From: Desulfarculus sp.
GTDB lineage: Bacteria; Desulfobacterota; Desulfarculia; Desulfarculales; Desulfarculaceae
Direction: 5' to 3'
Length of the DNA: 19,679 nt
Assembly: GCA_020216805.1 (NCBI GenBank)
Contig: JAIWNN010000128.1
Location: 1-19,679, forward strand
Made by a program: the position numbers and the translations under genes. Under the pieces are notes generated by a model. It ran no database searches. It worked only from the letters and a program-made list of their open reading frames with translations, and was not told the DNA's origin. Position 1 is the stretch's first letter; each line of letters starts with the position of its first letter. Positions 1-7,794 of this stretch are shown one piece after another.

Positions 1-424
1 CGGGCAGGCGGACCGGTCCGGTCGCCGCCGGGCCCGCCTGTCCGCCAGCCGCCGCCCGGTCGAACCGGGCCACGGCGTCGGGCGGAAACTCGCCCGGGTC
101 CGGACGCCAGCCGGGATCGGCCGCCTTGGCTTGGGCGTAGCGGACCTCGGCCTCGGCCTGGTCCCCCCGGGCTTCGGCCACCAATCCCAGGTGGAAGTAG
201 GCCCTGGCCCGCTGGGTCGGGCTCAGGCCGCCGGCGGCTAGAGCCTGTTTCAAAGCCAGCTGGGCCTGGTCCCATTCGGAGAACTGGCAGTGCTCCTCCC
301 CCTGCCTGAGCAGCCGGGAGCCGTCGGCGGCCGGCAGAGGGGCGGCCGCAACCCCGGTCAGACCACCCCAGACCAGACAACCCAGAAGCATCCGCGCGAC
401 CCAACTCCAGCCCAACCTCGCCAT
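1..424 (-). CDS. Exported TPR-like protein, partial (C-terminus beyond left edge)
   Basis: An open frame begins at ATG 424 and runs off the window after about 141 codons. A strong Shine-Dalgarno (AGGAGG, 5 bases before the ATG) fixes the start. The N-terminus looks like a signal peptide: an Arg/Trp-containing n-region, a hydrophobic stretch around residues 12-25, and an AAA-P site near residues 26-29. Residues about 36-105 are helical and TPR-like (QGEEHCQFSEWDQAQLALKQ, then ARAYFHLGLVAEARGDQAEA). It is therefore probably a periplasmic or envelope-attached protein-interaction factor. A promoter lies immediately upstream, so it seems transcribed separately from the K+ transporter operon that ends 91 bases before it. 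LLGC at residues 13-16 resembles a lipobox, but it sits at the start of the hydrophobic stretch, so a lipoprotein is less likely. The function is unknown. Confidence 0.75.
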   Translation of the reverse strand, partial: MARLGWSWVARMLLGCLVWGGLTGVAAAPLPAADGSRLLRQGEEHCQFSEWDQAQLALKQALAAGGLSPTQRARAYFHLGLVAEARGDQAEAEVRYAQAKAADPGWRPDPGEFPPDAVARFDRAAAGGQAGPAATGPVRLP

Positions 425-451
425 GTCTTCCTCCTGGTCACGGTTGGCTGA

Positions 452-480
452 ATTATCGCATCAGGCTCCCCGCCGGCCAA
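452..480 (-). promoter_or_regulatory. Sigma70-like promoter for the TPR-like gene
   Basis: On the minus strand TTGGCC (480-475) and GATAAT (457-452) are separated by exactly 17 bases. The -35 matches the consensus at 4 of 6 positions and the -10 at 5 of 6. The predicted transcript starts about 20 bases upstream of the ATG at 424, just ahead of an AGGAGG ribosome binding site. It lies in the 91-base gap after the TrkH stop and is the best promoter-like match in the window. This is a consensus reading by eye. Confidence 0.55.
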
Positions 481-515
481 GCCCCCGGCCCGCCCCCACC
501 CCAGGGGCGCTCGGG

Positions 516-2039
516 CTAGGCCCGGGGGGCGCCGCGCCGAAGACCGCCAAGCCCGGGGTTTCTCACCACGAACCCGAGGTCCTTGGCCAGTTTCAGCAGG
601 CCCACCATGACCATGATGATCTCCAGGCGGCCCACCAGCATGGCCAGGGTCATGGCCCACAGGGCCGGGGCCGGGGTGGCGGTGGAGGTGACGCCCACCG
701 AGAGCCCCACCGTGCCCAGGGCGCTGGCGAACTCGAACAGGCTGTCGGATAGGCCGTAACCGTACAGGGTCAGCCAGAGGACCCCGGTCAGGTAGATGGC
801 CAGATAAAGGAAAACGAACACCCCCACCTGGCGCAAAAGGCCGTCGTCGATCGCCTCGCGCTGCTCGCCCTGCCATAGTTCGGGCCGGGTCACCACGCTG
901 GCCGGCAGGAACAGGCGGCGCACCTCCCAGAGTGCGGCGCGATAAAGCACATAGATCCGCAACTGCTTGATGCCGCCGGCGGTGGAGCAGATGCCGCCGC
1001 CGATCAGCATCAGCCAGGTCAGGATCAGCAGGGCGGTGGGGTTCCAGTGGTCATAGGGAATGGAGTTGAAGCCGGTGGTGGTCAGGGCGCTGACGGTCTC
1101 GAAGGCCGCCACCCGCAACGCCTTGTCCCAGTGGGGAAACATGGAGGCGGTGGCGGCCAGGAACATCCCGGCCACCGCCAGGGGCAGCAGGAAGGCCATC
1201 AGACGCACCTCGCCGTTGCGCAACACCGCCCGCCAGCGCCCCTTGAGCAGGGCGTAGCTGGTCAGGAAGTTGAGGTTGCCCAGGATCATCAAGGCCATGC
1301 TCACCGCCTCCACCCGACCGCTGTCCCAATAGCCATAGGATTCGGCCCGGGTGGAGAAACCGCCGGTGGAGACGGCGCAGATGGAGTGGTTCAGGGCGTC
1401 GAACCAGGACATTCCGCACAGGCGAAAGGCCACTACCCCGGCCGCGATGTAGCCCAGGTAGATGCCCCAGACCAGGCGCAGCGAGCGCTTGACGTGGGGC
1501 ACCAACTGGCGGTCGCGACCCTCGGCCGCGCTGAGCCCCGCCCCCACCGGCCCGCCAAAGGCGGCCAGCATCATGATGGCCAGCCCGGCCCCGCCCACCA
1601 GTTGCATGGTGCTGCGGTAGAGCAGGACCAGGTGCGAGGCCTTGGTCACGTCCACCACCGACAGGCCGGTGGTGGTCCAGCCGCTGATGGCCTCGAAGGC
1701 GGCCTGGGAAAAGCTCAGGCCGGCGGTGGGCATCAGGGGAAGGGCGCCGGCCACCATGGCTCCCGCCCAGGCCAGGAGCACGATCACCGCGCCCTCGGCC
1801 AGGGTCAGGGGTACCGGCTCCCGGGGGCGCAGGGTCAGCCAGAGCAGACCGCCCCAGGCCATCAGACCCAGACCGGGGGCCAAAAAGGCCGGAGCCTGGC
1901 TGGCCTCCTCCGGCCAGGCCAAGAGGACCAGCAGGGGCGAAATGATGAACAGCCCCAGCAGCAGGTGGATCAGGCCGGCGTAGGCCAGGATGGCGCGGTA
2001 GCGCGCGCGCAGAAAGGCGGCTTGGCGTAGGGGTTGCAC
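516..2039 (-). CDS. trkH: TrkH/KtrB-family potassium-transporting membrane subunit
   Basis: This 507-residue polytopic membrane protein has the four pore-loop repeats of the SKT (Trk/Ktr/HKT) superfamily. The filter segments are TTTGLS (122-127), STGGFS (224-229), TTTGFN (320-325) and GTVGLS (442-447), each with the conserved filter glycine. The gating-loop region GGGICSTAGGIKQLR (347-361) and the GRLEI motif near 470 are also family hallmarks, and the length is normal for TrkH/KtrB. It should form the K+ pathway in the inner membrane, gated by a cytoplasmic RCK ring. The start is GTG, one base after the stop of the upstream RCK gene, which suggests translational coupling. It is the last gene of a six-gene operon. 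K+ versus Na+ coupling cannot be told from the sequence. Confidence 0.93.
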   Translation of the reverse strand: MQPLRQAAFLRARYRAILAYAGLIHLLLGLFIISPLLVLLAWPEEASQAPAFLAPGLGLMAWGGLLWLTLRPREPVPLTLAEGAVIVLLAWAGAMVAGALPLMPTAGLSFSQAAFEAISGWTTTGLSVVDVTKASHLVLLYRSTMQLVGGAGLAIMMLAAFGGPVGAGLSAAEGRDRQLVPHVKRSLRLVWGIYLGYIAAGVVAFRLCGMSWFDALNHSICAVSTGGFSTRAESYGYWDSGRVEAVSMALMILGNLNFLTSYALLKGRWRAVLRNGEVRLMAFLLPLAVAGMFLAATASMFPHWDKALRVAAFETVSALTTTGFNSIPYDHWNPTALLILTWLMLIGGGICSTAGGIKQLRIYVLYRAALWEVRRLFLPASVVTRPELWQGEQREAIDDGLLRQVGVFVFLYLAIYLTGVLWLTLYGYGLSDSLFEFASALGTVGLSVGVTSTATPAPALWAMTLAMLVGRLEIIMVMVGLLKLAKDLGFVVRNPGLGGLRRGAPRA

Positions 2040-2040
2040 T

Positions 2041-2706
2041 TCAGGCCTCGTCCCCCAGCAGGCAGCGCATGGCCGGGGCGTAGCTTTCGGGGGTGGTCAG
2101 GATGATCAGGCGGTCGCCCTCGGTCAGGCGGTCCGGACCCCGGGGCACCAGCACCGCCTCGCCCCGGATCACGGTGCCGATGAGAGACCCCGGAGGCATG
2201 CCCAGCTCCTGCAGCGAGCGCCCCACCGCCGGCAGCCCGGCGTGCAGGACCACCTCCGAGACCGTGACCTTGCCCTGGGCCAGGGGCATCAGGTTGACGA
2301 TCTCGTCGAACCCGGCCTGCTGCTCGATCAGGGTGGCAATGATGTGGGTGGTGGAGAAGGCCACGTGGATCCCCAACTGGCGGAAGACCTCCAGGTTGTC
2401 GGGATCGTTGACCAGGGCCAGGGTGCGCGGCACCCCGAACATCTTGGCCGCCAGTTGGCAGGCCACCAGGTTGTCCTGGTCCCGGAGGGTGATGGCCAGC
2501 ACCGCCTCGGCCTCCCGCGCCCCGGCCGCCTCCAGGACCGGAGGATGGCTGCCGTCGCCGCAGAGCACCAGGGCCTTGACCTCGCGCGAGAGGCGCTCGC
2601 ACTCCGCCGGGTCCTGACTGACGATGACCGGATGGTGGCCCTTGCTGACGAAGAGCTTGGCCAGGAAGTAGACCACCCGCCCCCCGCCGATGATGATGAT
2701 CTTCAC
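2041..2706 (-). CDS. TrkA/KtrA-type RCK subunit with TrkA-C domain, altered nucleotide site
   Basis: This 221-residue cytoplasmic regulator has an N-terminal Rossmann (TrkA-N) domain at about 1-125 and a TrkA-C ligand-binding domain at about 135-218. Such subunits form the gating ring under TrkH/KtrB and bind nucleotides (ATP/ADP or NAD(H)). The glycine-rich loop reads IGGGRVVYFL, so the third glycine of GxGxxG is Val12, and the acidic residue that should end beta-2 is Ser30 (IVSQD). The neighbouring 142-residue RCK keeps both. This copy may therefore bind nucleotide weakly or not at all, although its C-terminal domain is complete. The GTG start overlaps the upstream stop (GTGA), and the trkH start follows its own stop by one base. 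Strong membership of the K+ uptake complex; the nucleotide-binding inference is moderate. Confidence 0.9.
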   Translation of the reverse strand: MKIIIIGGGRVVYFLAKLFVSKGHHPVIVSQDPAECERLSREVKALVLCGDGSHPPVLEAAGAREAEAVLAITLRDQDNLVACQLAAKMFGVPRTLALVNDPDNLEVFRQLGIHVAFSTTHIIATLIEQQAGFDEIVNLMPLAQGKVTVSEVVLHAGLPAVGRSLQELGMPPGSLIGTVIRGEAVLVPRGPDRLTEGDRLIILTTPESYAPAMRCLLGDEA

Positions 2707-3131
2707 CGTCTGGCCTCCCCGCTCTCGCGTAGGGTGGTGAGCAGGGCCTCGCCGGCCAGGGTGGTGGGGCAGACGGTCTGGATGCCGAACTGGCGGTAGG
2801 CCTCCTCGCGGGCGGGGTCGGCCACCCGGGCCATGACCCGGGGCACCGCGAAGACCTTTTGCCCCACCTGGGCCACCATCAGGTTCACGTTGTCCTCCTC
2901 GGCCACGGCCAGCAGCAGGTCGGCCTTGTCCAGCCGGGCCTGGCGCAGGACCTCGGACTCCACCGCGTCCCCCACCAGCTTGAAGCCGCTGAACTGGGCG
3001 TCCAGGGCGCTGAAGGCCTCGGGTCGGCGGTCGATGACCACCACGCCATGCCCCTGGGCGCTGAGCCCGTTGGCCAGGTGCGAGCCCAGGCGGCCGCAGC
3101 CCACGATGACGATGAAAAGGCTCTTGGGCAT
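2703..3131 (-). CDS. TrkA-N (RCK-N) only potassium-uptake regulatory subunit
   Basis: This 142-residue protein is essentially one Rossmann domain with no TrkA-C half. The nucleotide loop VGCGRLGSHL (10-19) has the full GxGxxG, and Asp34 (VVIDRR) ends beta-2 as expected for ribose binding. It should be the nucleotide-sensing partner in a heteromeric RCK ring with the 221-residue subunit encoded directly downstream, with which it overlaps by 4 bases. ATG at 3131 is preceded by GGAG at 7-base spacing. A short gap of 15 bases separates it from the response regulator gene. A single-domain RCK beside a two-domain RCK and a TrkH is a recognisable arrangement, but the stoichiometry is unknown. Confidence 0.88.
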   Translation of the reverse strand: MPKSLFIVIVGCGRLGSHLANGLSAQGHGVVVIDRRPEAFSALDAQFSGFKLVGDAVESEVLRQARLDKADLLLAVAEEDNVNLMVAQVGQKVFAVPRVMARVADPAREEAYRQFGIQTVCPTTLAGEALLTTLRESGEARR

Positions 3132-3146
3132 CTTTAGTCTCCGGCT

Positions 3147-3836
3147 CTAGCGGCCCTTATTCCCGGCGTCGTCGTCCCAGGCGATGCCGCCCTGCCCCCG
3201 GTGGCTGACCAGGCGCTCCAGGTTGGTCTGGGCCGGGGCGTAGGCGGGGTCCACCTCCACCGCCAGGCGATAGTTGCGCAGGGCCTCCTCGCGGTCGTGC
3301 AGGATCTCGTGCAGGGCTCCCATCAGGTTGAATCCCTCGGCCCGGTAGGGGTCCAGGCCCACCGCCTTGCGGGCGTGGTCCAGGGCGGCGGCGAAATTGC
3401 GGCGGCGGATGGCCTGCTTGGCCAGCTCCAGCCGGCCGCGATAGTCGCGGGCGTCGGCCTCGGTCAGGGCCTCGCGGTGGGAAACCCGGTTGACCAACTC
3501 CCGGATTTCCTCGGGCGAGAAGGGCTTGGCGATGAAATCCACCGCCCCCAGCTTCATGGCCTCCACCGCCCGCTCCACGCTGCCATAGGCGGTGATCATG
3601 ATCACCGCCACGTCGGGGCGCTCCCGGCTGGCCCGCTCCAGCACCGCCATGCCGTCGATGCCCGGCAGGCGGTAGTCCAGGATCATCACCCCAACGCTGG
3701 GATCGGCCAGCATCTCCAGGGCCTCCTCGCCGCTCAGGGCGACCAGCACCGGACGACCCAGGGGCTTCAAGGCCTGGCCCAGGGCCAGCCGGATGTTCTT
3801 TTCGTCGTCCACCACCAAGATCGTGTCCTGGCTCAT
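3147..3836 (-). CDS. Response regulator with receiver domain and TPR output
   Basis: The 229-residue protein has a complete receiver domain at about 4-122: acidic pocket Asp10/Asp11, phosphoacceptor Asp54 (ILDYRLPGIDG), Thr82 and Lys104 (AKPF). The remainder (about 130-210) holds two TPR-like repeats (AKQAIRRRNFAAALDHARKA, then ALHEILHDREEALRNYRLAV) ending in DP turns. There is no helix-turn-helix or enzymatic output domain, so it should act through protein-protein contacts. The ATG overlaps the stop of the upstream sensor kinase (ATGA), making the pair almost certainly cognate, and the next genes encode the RCK subunits and the K+ channel. Possible partners are therefore the RCK/TrkH complex or another regulator; this is inference. 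Confidence 0.9.
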   Translation of the reverse strand: MSQDTILVVDDEKNIRLALGQALKPLGRPVLVALSGEEALEMLADPSVGVMILDYRLPGIDGMAVLERASRERPDVAVIMITAYGSVERAVEAMKLGAVDFIAKPFSPEEIRELVNRVSHREALTEADARDYRGRLELAKQAIRRRNFAAALDHARKAVGLDPYRAEGFNLMGALHEILHDREEALRNYRLAVEVDPAYAPAQTNLERLVSHRGQGGIAWDDDAGNKGR

Positions 3837-5707
3837 GCCGGTACTCCATCGCCCTCCGGCGAGGACGCCAGGGGCAAGGTGAAGGTGAAGGTGGCGCCCT
3901 TACCGGGGCTGGATTCCACCCAGATGCTCCCGCCCATGGCCCGGATCAGCTCCCGGCACAGGGTCAGGCCCAGCCCGGCCCCTCCGGAGGGGCCATTGCC
4001 GGCTTGGGAGAATTTCTCGAAGATTCTGGCCTGTTGCTCCGGGGGAATGCCCGCGCCGTCGTCGGCCACCCAGACATGCAGGAACCCGCCCGCCGCCTCG
4101 CCCCCGACCCGGACATGGCCTCCGGCCGGGGTGTAGCGCAAGGCGTTGCCGATCAGGTTGGTCAGCACCCAGGTGAGTTTATGCGGATCGCCCAGGGCCG
4201 CGGGCAGGTCCGGCGGCATCTCCAGGGCCAACTCCGCGCCCTTGTCCCGGGCTTGGGGGGCCAACACCTCCACCGCCTGGCGGGCCAGGGCCGGCAGGGA
4301 GACCGGAATCCGGGCCAGGCTCAGGCGGCCGGACTCCAGGCGGGAGAGGTCCAAAAGGTCGTCCACCAGGGCCCGCAGGCGCTGGGCCTCCTCGCGGGCG
4401 GCGGCCAGCAGGGCGCGCTGGTCGGGGTCCAGCTTGGCGGCGGCGGTCTCGGCCAGGCTGCCCAGGCCCAGGATCATGGCCGCCAGGGGGGTGCGCAGTT
4501 CATGGGAGGCGGTGAGCACGAACTCGCTCTTGAGGCGGTCCAACTCGCGCAGGCGGGTGACGTCCTGAAAAAGCGCCACCGCACCCACCAGGCCCTCGCC
4601 CTCGCCCCGGGCGGCGGTGACTGAGACCTGGAAATGCCGGCGCGCCGGCCCCTGGCCCACGGTCAGCAGACGGGGCTCGCCCTCCCGGGCCGAGTTGGGC
4701 TCGGCCGGGGCCATGGCCGCCCGGAGGCGGTCGAAAAGGCCACGGTCCGGCACCACCTCCAGGACGTGGCGGCCCAGGACCTCCACCCCCGCCACACCCA
4801 GGGCGGCGGCCCCGGCCGGGTTCAGGCCCACCACCCGGTAGTCCTTGTCCACCACCAGGAGCCCGTCGTGCACGCTGCGGATGATGGCCTCGTTGCGCCG
4901 TTTCTCGGCCACCAGGCGCTCCAGGTTCAGGGCGTGGAAGGCCCTGAGCTTGGCGGCCATGCCGACGAAATCCCCGGCCAGGCGGCCCAGCTCGTCGCTG
5001 GAGTCCACGCTCAGGCTCACCGCGTAGTCTCCGGCGGCGATGCGACCGGCCGCCGCGGCCATTTCCTCCAGGGGGCGGGTCAGGCGGCGGGAGAGCAACA
5101 GGCTGAATACCAAACCCAAGGCCACCGCACCGGAGCCAATGGCCAGGGTGGACCAGACCGCCCAGCGGCCCACGGCCTGGGCCTGGCCGGAAGAGGCGAA
5201 CATCGCCTCCTGGTTCAGATCGCGCAGAGCCTGGCAATGGTCGCGGGTGGCCAGGAAGGCCGGCAGGAGGGCGCGGTGATAGAGCTCGCCCAGATCGGCC
5301 CGGGAACCGGCCAGGGCCTGCTCCAGATGGGTCACGGCCTCCAGGTAGGCCCGGTAGCTCGTCTCCAACCGGGCCAGGAGGTCGCTCTCGCCGGGCACGG
5401 TGATGTTGGCCTTGGCCCGGCCCAGCCACTGCCAGACCTGGGACTCGCCCTCGCCCAGTTGGCGGCGGGCCTGGTCGCCAAAGCCCAGGGCCAGGAGCAG
5501 CACCGCGCTGTCCTGACGCTCCAGGGCGGCCAGCATGCTGTCGGCGGCTAGGATGCTGGCGTAGTTCTCCTTGAGGATGCGCTCGGCCGCGCTGGAGAGC
5601 CGCTCCAGGTTGACCACCGCCCACAGGCAGACCAGGGCCACCAAAAGCAGGCTGGCGCCATAGCCAGCCAGGATCTTGCCGCGCAGGGATTTGGGGCGCA
5701 GGTTCAA
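3833..5707 (-). CDS. Membrane sensor histidine kinase (KinB-like sensor, HAMP, PAS, HisKA, HATPase)
   Basis: This 624-residue inner-membrane kinase has TM1 at about 12-33, a helical periplasmic region at about 34-180 resembling KinB-type sensors, TM2 at about 182-206, HAMP at about 207-260, PAS at about 272-382, HisKA with the phosphoacceptor in ASHELRTPL (His402), the N box (NLIGNALRYTP, about 517-527), and nucleotide-binding glycine boxes DDGAGIPP (549-556) and GGAGLGLTL. All catalytic motifs look intact. The start is TTG, overlapping the stop of the cysteine-cluster gene (TTGA), and its stop overlaps the response regulator start. It should phosphorylate the TPR response regulator. The stimulus is unknown; osmotic or K+ status is only a guess from the operon. 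Confidence 0.93.
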   Translation of the reverse strand: MNLRPKSLRGKILAGYGASLLLVALVCLWAVVNLERLSSAAERILKENYASILAADSMLAALERQDSAVLLLALGFGDQARRQLGEGESQVWQWLGRAKANITVPGESDLLARLETSYRAYLEAVTHLEQALAGSRADLGELYHRALLPAFLATRDHCQALRDLNQEAMFASSGQAQAVGRWAVWSTLAIGSGAVALGLVFSLLLSRRLTRPLEEMAAAAGRIAAGDYAVSLSVDSSDELGRLAGDFVGMAAKLRAFHALNLERLVAEKRRNEAIIRSVHDGLLVVDKDYRVVGLNPAGAAALGVAGVEVLGRHVLEVVPDRGLFDRLRAAMAPAEPNSAREGEPRLLTVGQGPARRHFQVSVTAARGEGEGLVGAVALFQDVTRLRELDRLKSEFVLTASHELRTPLAAMILGLGSLAETAAAKLDPDQRALLAAAREEAQRLRALVDDLLDLSRLESGRLSLARIPVSLPALARQAVEVLAPQARDKGAELALEMPPDLPAALGDPHKLTWVLTNLIGNALRYTPAGGHVRVGGEAAGGFLHVWVADDGAGIPPEQQARIFEKFSQAGNGPSGGAGLGLTLCRELIRAMGGSIWVESSPGKGATFTFTLPLASSPEGDGVPA

Positions 5708-6327
5708 ACGTCGTTTTCCGCCTGGCGGGGGGCCAGGAAATAGGGGCAGGCCTGGTGGGCGGGGTTCTCGCAGAGGTCAAGCAGACGGTCGCGCCCCAGC
5801 ACCAGGCGGTTGAGATAGGCCCCGCAATAGGCCAATTCGTGCTTGTCATCAACAGGTTGGTGGTTCAGGAACGGGCAGATTTCCCGCAGGACCCGGGCCA
5901 GGGGCTGGCCAGGGTTTTCCGTTGGGGGGGACACCGGCAACTTGGCTCCGCTGGGGCGGAAAACTACCCATTTGACCCCGGCGGCGGCCAGAGAGGCAAG
6001 TAGACCTCGATGACGTTGGGAAACCACCGCCACCAGGGGTAGTCGGCTCGACGCCGGATGGTGGGCCAGGGCCTCGCAGAGCTCCAGCGCCTCTTTTCGT
6101 TGGCTCAGGTCCCCGCCCGCGACATAGACCACCAGCCCGCTTGCCTCTCCCTGGGTGGCCCGGGACAGGAACGCCACCGGATTGGCGCTGACCCATAGAC
6201 CAGGCCGGCCTCGCCAATCGGCCGGCGCGGCGGGATTGAAGATCAACCGATCGCCCACCTCGCCCAACTCCACCACCTTCCTCCCCACCCGCCGCCGCCA
6301 TGGCGGTCTGGCCGGGGGTAAGAGCAT
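5704..6327 (-). CDS. Unrecognised protein: degenerate receiver-like core plus four-cysteine C-terminal cluster
   Basis: I do not recognise a named family. The 207-residue protein (counting from ATG 6327) has a central stretch at about 44-126 whose alternating strands and helices follow the receiver pattern: VVYVAGGDLSQ where the phosphoacceptor strand would be, LELCEALAHH, PLVAVVSQR, and AAGVKWVVFRPSG where KPF would be. An Asp (73) and a Ser (103) exist but Arg124 replaces the receiver lysine, so phosphorylation is doubtful. The C-terminus has Cys151, Cys168, Cys186 and Cys194 (CPFL, YCGAYL, LCENPAHQACPYF), a possible metal or Fe-S site. It is the first gene of the kinase/K+ uptake operon and its stop overlaps the kinase start. 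TTG at 6339 is an alternative start; an in-frame stop lies just before it. No clear ribosome binding site is visible. Confidence 0.72.
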   Translation of the reverse strand: MLLPPARPPWRRRVGRKVVELGEVGDRLIFNPAAPADWRGRPGLWVSANPVAFLSRATQGEASGLVVYVAGGDLSQRKEALELCEALAHHPASSRLPLVAVVSQRHRGLLASLAAAGVKWVVFRPSGAKLPVSPPTENPGQPLARVLREICPFLNHQPVDDKHELAYCGAYLNRLVLGRDRLLDLCENPAHQACPYFLAPRQAENDV

Positions 6328-6452
6328 GGACCGGGCCAAGCGTCATTTTGCCAGCGGGATCAGCTAGGTATGCCGGAAGCTGGCGGACGGGGGGAGGCGG
6401 AGCCGGCTAATCCCGAATTCTGCAATCAAAGCGCGCCGCAGATTTCAAGACA

Positions 6453-7790
6453 TCAGTCCAGAAGATACTTTTTGCGTTTGCGCCAGAGGGTGGCGGGGTC
6501 GATGCCCAGGATGGCGGCGGCCTCCTCCATGGTCCGGGCCTGGGTCAGCACCTGGCGAATGTGCTCGCGCTCCACCTCGGCCAAGGATCTCAGGTCCGCC
6601 CCGCGCCCGGCCTGGGCCGGGAAGGCGGCGACATGGGCCGGCAAGTCGGCCGGGGTCACCTGGGCGGAGCGGGCCACGATGGCCGCCCGTTGCATGGCGT
6701 TCATCAGCTCGCGCACGTTGCCCGGCCAGGGGTAGTGGTTCATCAGGGCCAGGGTTTCTTCCGCCAACTCCTTGGCCGGTCGGTTGTTTTCCTTGCAGTA
6801 GCGCTTCAGGAAGATCTCCGCCAGCAGGGCGATGTCCTCGGGCCGCTCCCGCAAGGGCGGCAGACTGAGATCGACCACGTTGAGGCGATAGTAGAGGTCC
6901 TCGCGGAAAACCCCCTCCTCCACCGCCCGCTCCAGGTTGCGGTTGGTGGCGGCGATGATGCGGGCGTCCACCCGCTGGACCCTGGTGTCGCCCAGACGGC
7001 TGAACTCCCGGCTTTGCAAAAAATGCAGGAGCTTGGCCTGGATGGCCGGTGACATCTCGCTGACCTCGTCCAGGAAGACGGTGCCGCCGTCGGCCTCGGC
7101 CAGCTTGCCGCGCTTGTCGGCCACCGCGCCGGTGAAGGCGCCCTTGACGTGGCCGAAAAGGTCGCTCTCCAGCAGGTTCTCCTGCAACACCGTGCAATCC
7201 ACCCGCACGAAGGGGCCTTCCTGGCGCGGGCTCCAGTCGTGGATCAGCCGGGCCACCACCCCCTTGCCGGTGCCGCTCTCGCCGCTGAGCAGGATGCCGG
7301 CGTTGGAATCGGCCACCTGGCGGGCCAGGCGCAACAGGGAGCGCATGCGGCGGGAGCGGGTGAACAGGTCGCCCTGGCGCTCCACGCCCTTCAGGCGCAG
7401 GCGCAGGCGCTCCACCTCCTGCTCCAGGCCCTCCACCCGCCGGATCATGTCCAGCACGTGCTCGATCTGGGCCGGGGTGAAGGGCTTGGGCAGGTAGTCG
7501 AAGGCGCCCAGCTTCACCGCCCTGACCGCGGTCTCGATGGTGGCGTGGGCGGTGATGATCACCACGTAGGGCCGTGGCTGGCCGGCCGCCATCTGGCCCA
7601 GCACCTCCAAGCCGTCCAGGTCCGGCAGCTTGAGGTCCAACAAGACCACGTCCGGCCTTTGGGCGGCGAAGCGCTCCAGGGCCATTTGACCGCTGCTGGC
7701 GGCGATCACCTCCCAGCCCAGGTCCTCCAGGCACAACTCCAGCGTGGTCAAGATGTTGCGGTCGTCATCCACCACCAGGACCTTGCGCAT
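6453..7790 (-). CDS. NtrC/AlgB-type sigma54-dependent response regulator
   Basis: The 445-residue protein has three domains. The receiver (about 2-118) has Asp8/9/10, phosphoacceptor Asp52, Thr80 and Lys102. The AAA+ sigma54-interaction domain (about 140-375) has Walker A GESGTGKG (170-177), the sigma54 loop GAFTGA (217-222), Walker B-like GGTVFLDEV and the arginine-finger region FREDLYYRLNV. A C-terminal Fis-type helix-turn-helix (EEAAAILGIDPATLWRKRKK) binds DNA. It should activate sigma54 promoters when phosphorylated. It starts four bases after the stop of the KinB-like kinase gene and is almost certainly its partner, which parallels KinB/AlgB. Its stop lies about 125 bases upstream of the K+ uptake operon, so that operon is one conceivable target, but I found no correctly spaced sigma54 promoter there. 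Confidence 0.95.
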   Translation of the reverse strand: MRKVLVVDDDRNILTTLELCLEDLGWEVIAASSGQMALERFAAQRPDVVLLDLKLPDLDGLEVLGQMAAGQPRPYVVIITAHATIETAVRAVKLGAFDYLPKPFTPAQIEHVLDMIRRVEGLEQEVERLRLRLKGVERQGDLFTRSRRMRSLLRLARQVADSNAGILLSGESGTGKGVVARLIHDWSPRQEGPFVRVDCTVLQENLLESDLFGHVKGAFTGAVADKRGKLAEADGGTVFLDEVSEMSPAIQAKLLHFLQSREFSRLGDTRVQRVDARIIAATNRNLERAVEEGVFREDLYYRLNVVDLSLPPLRERPEDIALLAEIFLKRYCKENNRPAKELAEETLALMNHYPWPGNVRELMNAMQRAAIVARSAQVTPADLPAHVAAFPAQAGRGADLRSLAEVEREHIRQVLTQARTMEEAAAILGIDPATLWRKRKKYLLD

Positions 7791-7794
7791 GGCC

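Noticed and set aside
6422..6437. Sigma54 (-24/-12) promoter upstream of the K+ operon
   Set aside because: The GG and GC elements are 12 bases apart instead of 10, so it would not fit the sigma54 consensus.
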